A stretch of DNA of 7,557 bases from Desulfovibrio sp. (GTDB lineage Bacteria; Desulfobacterota; Desulfovibrionia; Desulfovibrionales; Desulfovibrionaceae). The notes beneath the pieces are model-generated. The model saw nothing but the letters and a program-made list of their open reading frames with translations, made no database searches and was not told where the DNA came from. The translations under genes and the position numbers were made by a program. The stretch lies in the NCBI GenBank assembly GCA_003512875.1, contig DONZ01000102.1, positions 1 through 7,557 of the forward strand, given 5' to 3'. Below are positions 6,204 through 7,557 of the stretch, in pieces (within the stretch, counting starts at the first letter, position 1; each line of letters opens with the position of its first letter).

Positions 6204-6227
6204 TAAGCATTGTTTTTTAATCGTCAA
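6200..6227 (-). promoter_or_regulatory. Candidate sigma-70 promoter of dnaJ
   Basis: Read on the minus strand, TTGACG (6227-6222, 5/6 to consensus) lies in the last codons of rpoZ and TATATG (6205-6200) follows after 16 nt. The start would be near 6193, giving a leader of about 100 nt. No heat-shock sigma-32 pattern was recognised. Confidence 0.45.
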
Positions 6228-6462
6228 TAAGATTTTTTTGCAAATCTTCGCCTTCGCGGACAGGGGTGAAGTAATCCATATTTTCAGGAAGTATCTTGCC
6301 TGCGGCGATTTCACGCAAAGCAGTCACGCATTCCTTATTTTTTGTCGATACAAGCGGTTCATAGCCTTGACGGAATTGATGCACACGTTTGATTGCCATT
6401 TGCACAAGCAAAAAACGGTTGTTGATACGTTCCTGACAGTCTTCGATGGTAATGCGAGCCAT
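6217..6462 (-). CDS. rpoZ: DNA-directed RNA polymerase omega subunit
   Basis: 81 residues. Omega is the small RNA polymerase subunit that clamps the beta' C-terminus, helps assembly and contributes to a ppGpp site in many bacteria. Family signature: MARITIEDCQERINNRFLLVQMAIKR, then EPLVSTKNKECVTALREIAAGKI. This matches the usual MARVTVEDC-NRFxLV-AxxRA-ALREIA pattern at a normal length. The start is supported by GAGGA (6471-6467) five nt before the ATG. The C-terminal tail is acidic. It lies 139 nt downstream of ftsK with its own good promoter, and 123 nt upstream of dnaJ, whose candidate -35 box overlaps its last codons. Confidence 0.95.
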   Translation of the reverse strand: MARITIEDCQERINNRFLLVQMAIKRVHQFRQGYEPLVSTKNKECVTALREIAAGKILPENMDYFTPVREGEDLQKNLIDD

Positions 6463-6531
6463 GTTTTCCTCACTTTTTGCAAGAGGTTTATTTCCGCCCT
6501 TAAAAAGGGGTATTCTTCAATAAAGAAAAAA

Positions 6532-6560
6532 ATTATTATGCTTAATGGTTCTTTTGTCAA
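6532..6560 (-). promoter_or_regulatory. Near-consensus sigma-70 promoter of rpoZ
   Basis: On the minus strand TTGACA (6560-6555, 6/6) and AATAAT (6537-6532, 5/6) are separated by exactly 17 nt. The predicted start is near 6525, leaving a leader of about 60 nt. That leader includes a small CCCTT/AAGGG dyad (6497-6501 with 6505-6509) and the GAGGA ribosome site. Confidence 0.75.
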
Positions 6561-6601
6561 GTTAAGTTTTTAAGGACGTTCCCGATGTTTCAAGGGGCGT
6601 T

Positions 6602-7557
6602 TCAATGAATGACTTTACGGGGCTTGGAACCGGAACGGGCTTCAATATAGCCGTCCTGCTCCAATTTGTCGATAATGCGTCCGGCGCGGCTGAACCCGAG
6701 CCTGAATTTCCGCTGAAGCATGGAAATGGAAACAACGTCTTGGTCCGTGAGCCAGTCGAGAATGACATCATACATTTCATCGTACCCGCCGTCGTCTTCG
6801 TCGAAGTTCGGTTCAAGGGCTGTATCGCCGTATTTGCTGAAATCGACCTTGTAATCGGGACTGCCTTGTTTTTTCCAGAAATCAACGACAGCGCGGACCT
6901 CTTCTTCCGTGACGAAAGCGCCGTGTATGCGCTGGAGTCCCCCGGAACGGGGTTTATAGAGCATGTCGCCTTTGCCGAGCAGCGCTTCCGCCCCCGCGCT
7001 GTCCAAAATGGTGCGGGAGTCTATGGAGCCGGAAACTTGGAACGCTATGCGGGCGGGGAAATTATTTTTGATAAGCCCTGTGATGACATCGACACTGGGG
7101 CGCTGCGTCGCAAGGATGATGTGCATGCCGGCGGCCCGCGCCAGCTGTCCGAGCCGCGCGATTTGCCCTTCGACTTCTTTGCCTTTTTGCATCATGAGGT
7201 CCGCCAATTCGTCAACAATGATCACGATGAAAGGCAATTCCTGCAAGGAGGCGTTTTCAACGGCTTTAAGGCGTTCCGCCAAGGTTCCGTCCGCTTCCTT
7301 ATCCTTGTTTTTGCGGACAAAAGCGTTGTATTCCGTGATGTTGCGCATGCCGAACGTTTCAAAAAGCTTATAGCGCTGGTCCATTTCATCGACAGCCCAA
7401 AGCAGCGCGTTGCGCGCCAAATCCATATCCGTCACCACGGGGTGCACAAGGTGGGGCAAGCCGTTATACATGGAAAGTTCCACCCGTTTCGGGTCGATCA
7501 GCAGCATTTGCACTTCATGGGGCTGCGCCTTGTAGAGTATGCTCAAAATAATGGAAT
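6602..7557 (-). CDS. ftsK: DNA translocase FtsK, C-terminal part (5' end outside window)
   Basis: The frame is open to the window edge; 317 C-terminal residues are visible. FtsK is a septal hexameric ATPase that pumps DNA and completes chromosome dimer resolution and segregation at division. Family motifs in order: LLIDPKRVELSMYNGLPHL, VVTDMDLARNALLWAVDEM, the Walker B strand FIVIIVDELADLMM, ILATQRPSVDVITGLIKNN, FPARIAFQVSGSIDSRTILD and GAEALLGKGDMLY. An acidic linker (NFDEDDGGYDEMYD) then leads to the gamma winged-helix (about the last 60 residues: ISMLQRKFRLGFSRAGRIIDKLE, ending GSKPRKVIH), which reads polar KOPS sequences. The N-terminal membrane domain and Walker A are outside the window. 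No strong terminator follows, so partial read-through into rpoZ is possible. Confidence 0.96.
   Translation of the reverse strand, partial: SIILSILYKAQPHEVQMLLIDPKRVELSMYNGLPHLVHPVVTDMDLARNALLWAVDEMDQRYKLFETFGMRNITEYNAFVRKNKDKEADGTLAERLKAVENASLQELPFIVIIVDELADLMMQKGKEVEGQIARLGQLARAAGMHIILATQRPSVDVITGLIKNNFPARIAFQVSGSIDSRTILDSAGAEALLGKGDMLYKPRSGGLQRIHGAFVTEEEVRAVVDFWKKQGSPDYKVDFSKYGDTALEPNFDEDDGGYDEMYDVILDWLTDQDVVSISMLQRKFRLGFSRAGRIIDKLEQDGYIEARSGSKPRKVIH

Noticed and set aside
6130..6573. 147-codon plus-strand open frame opposite rpoZ
   Set aside because: It is antisense to a clear rpoZ and its promoter, without a ribosome site or family motif.
6572..6601. Possible terminator directly after ftsK
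   Set aside because: Only an interrupted ACG/CGT plus CCC/GGG pairing is visible, and no T-run follows on the minus strand.

Overview
The window is a conserved chromosomal segment that reads as a Gram-negative delta-proteobacterium-like organism, most likely a sulfate- or sulfite-reducing Desulfovibrionales member. That assignment is an inference from protein style (GyrA, NtrC-type regulator, DnaJ, FtsK, RpoZ), from the exported TPR protein beside an NtrB/NtrC-like pair, and from a middling GC content with AT-rich gaps. No rRNA, tRNA, CRISPR, insertion sequence or phage gene is visible.

Left half, plus strand (1-4306): the 3' end of gyrA, a clear rho-independent terminator, then a tight three-gene unit. 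It encodes an exported TPR protein, a two-TM sensor histidine kinase (start codon overlapping the TPR stop as ATGA), and an NtrC-architecture response regulator 13 nt further on. The regulator is the most unusual item. Its receiver and Fis-type HTH look intact, but the AAA+ domain has lost the sigma-54-contacting GAFTGA loop (SGVNDT instead), the Walker B aspartate (LSE instead of LDE) and the sensor I asparagine. It probably works as a phosphorylation-dependent DNA-binding regulator rather than a classical sigma-54 activator.

Middle, 4307-4986: about 680 nt without a convincing gene, where the two transcription directions converge. It holds a weak hairpin after the regulator, a strong plus-strand terminator (4561-4599) whose 5' arm lies in the loop of a competing hairpin, a short direct repeat, two diverged opposite-strand copies of a motif that could encode TPA(L/F)CR, and a perfect 10-bp terminator for dnaJ.

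Right half, minus strand (7557 to 4987): the C-terminal part of the FtsK DNA translocase, then rpoZ (RNA polymerase omega) with a near-consensus sigma-70 promoter, then dnaJ (full-length Hsp40). The rpoZ-dnaJ gap contains a candidate dnaJ promoter whose -10 overlaps a 25-bp dyad, followed by a roughly 100-nt leader with further hairpins and no recognisable Shine-Dalgarno before dnaJ.

No wholly new system is evident. The best leads are the TPR-kinase-degenerate NtrC unit, the dyad controlling dnaJ, and the structured convergent intergenic region.
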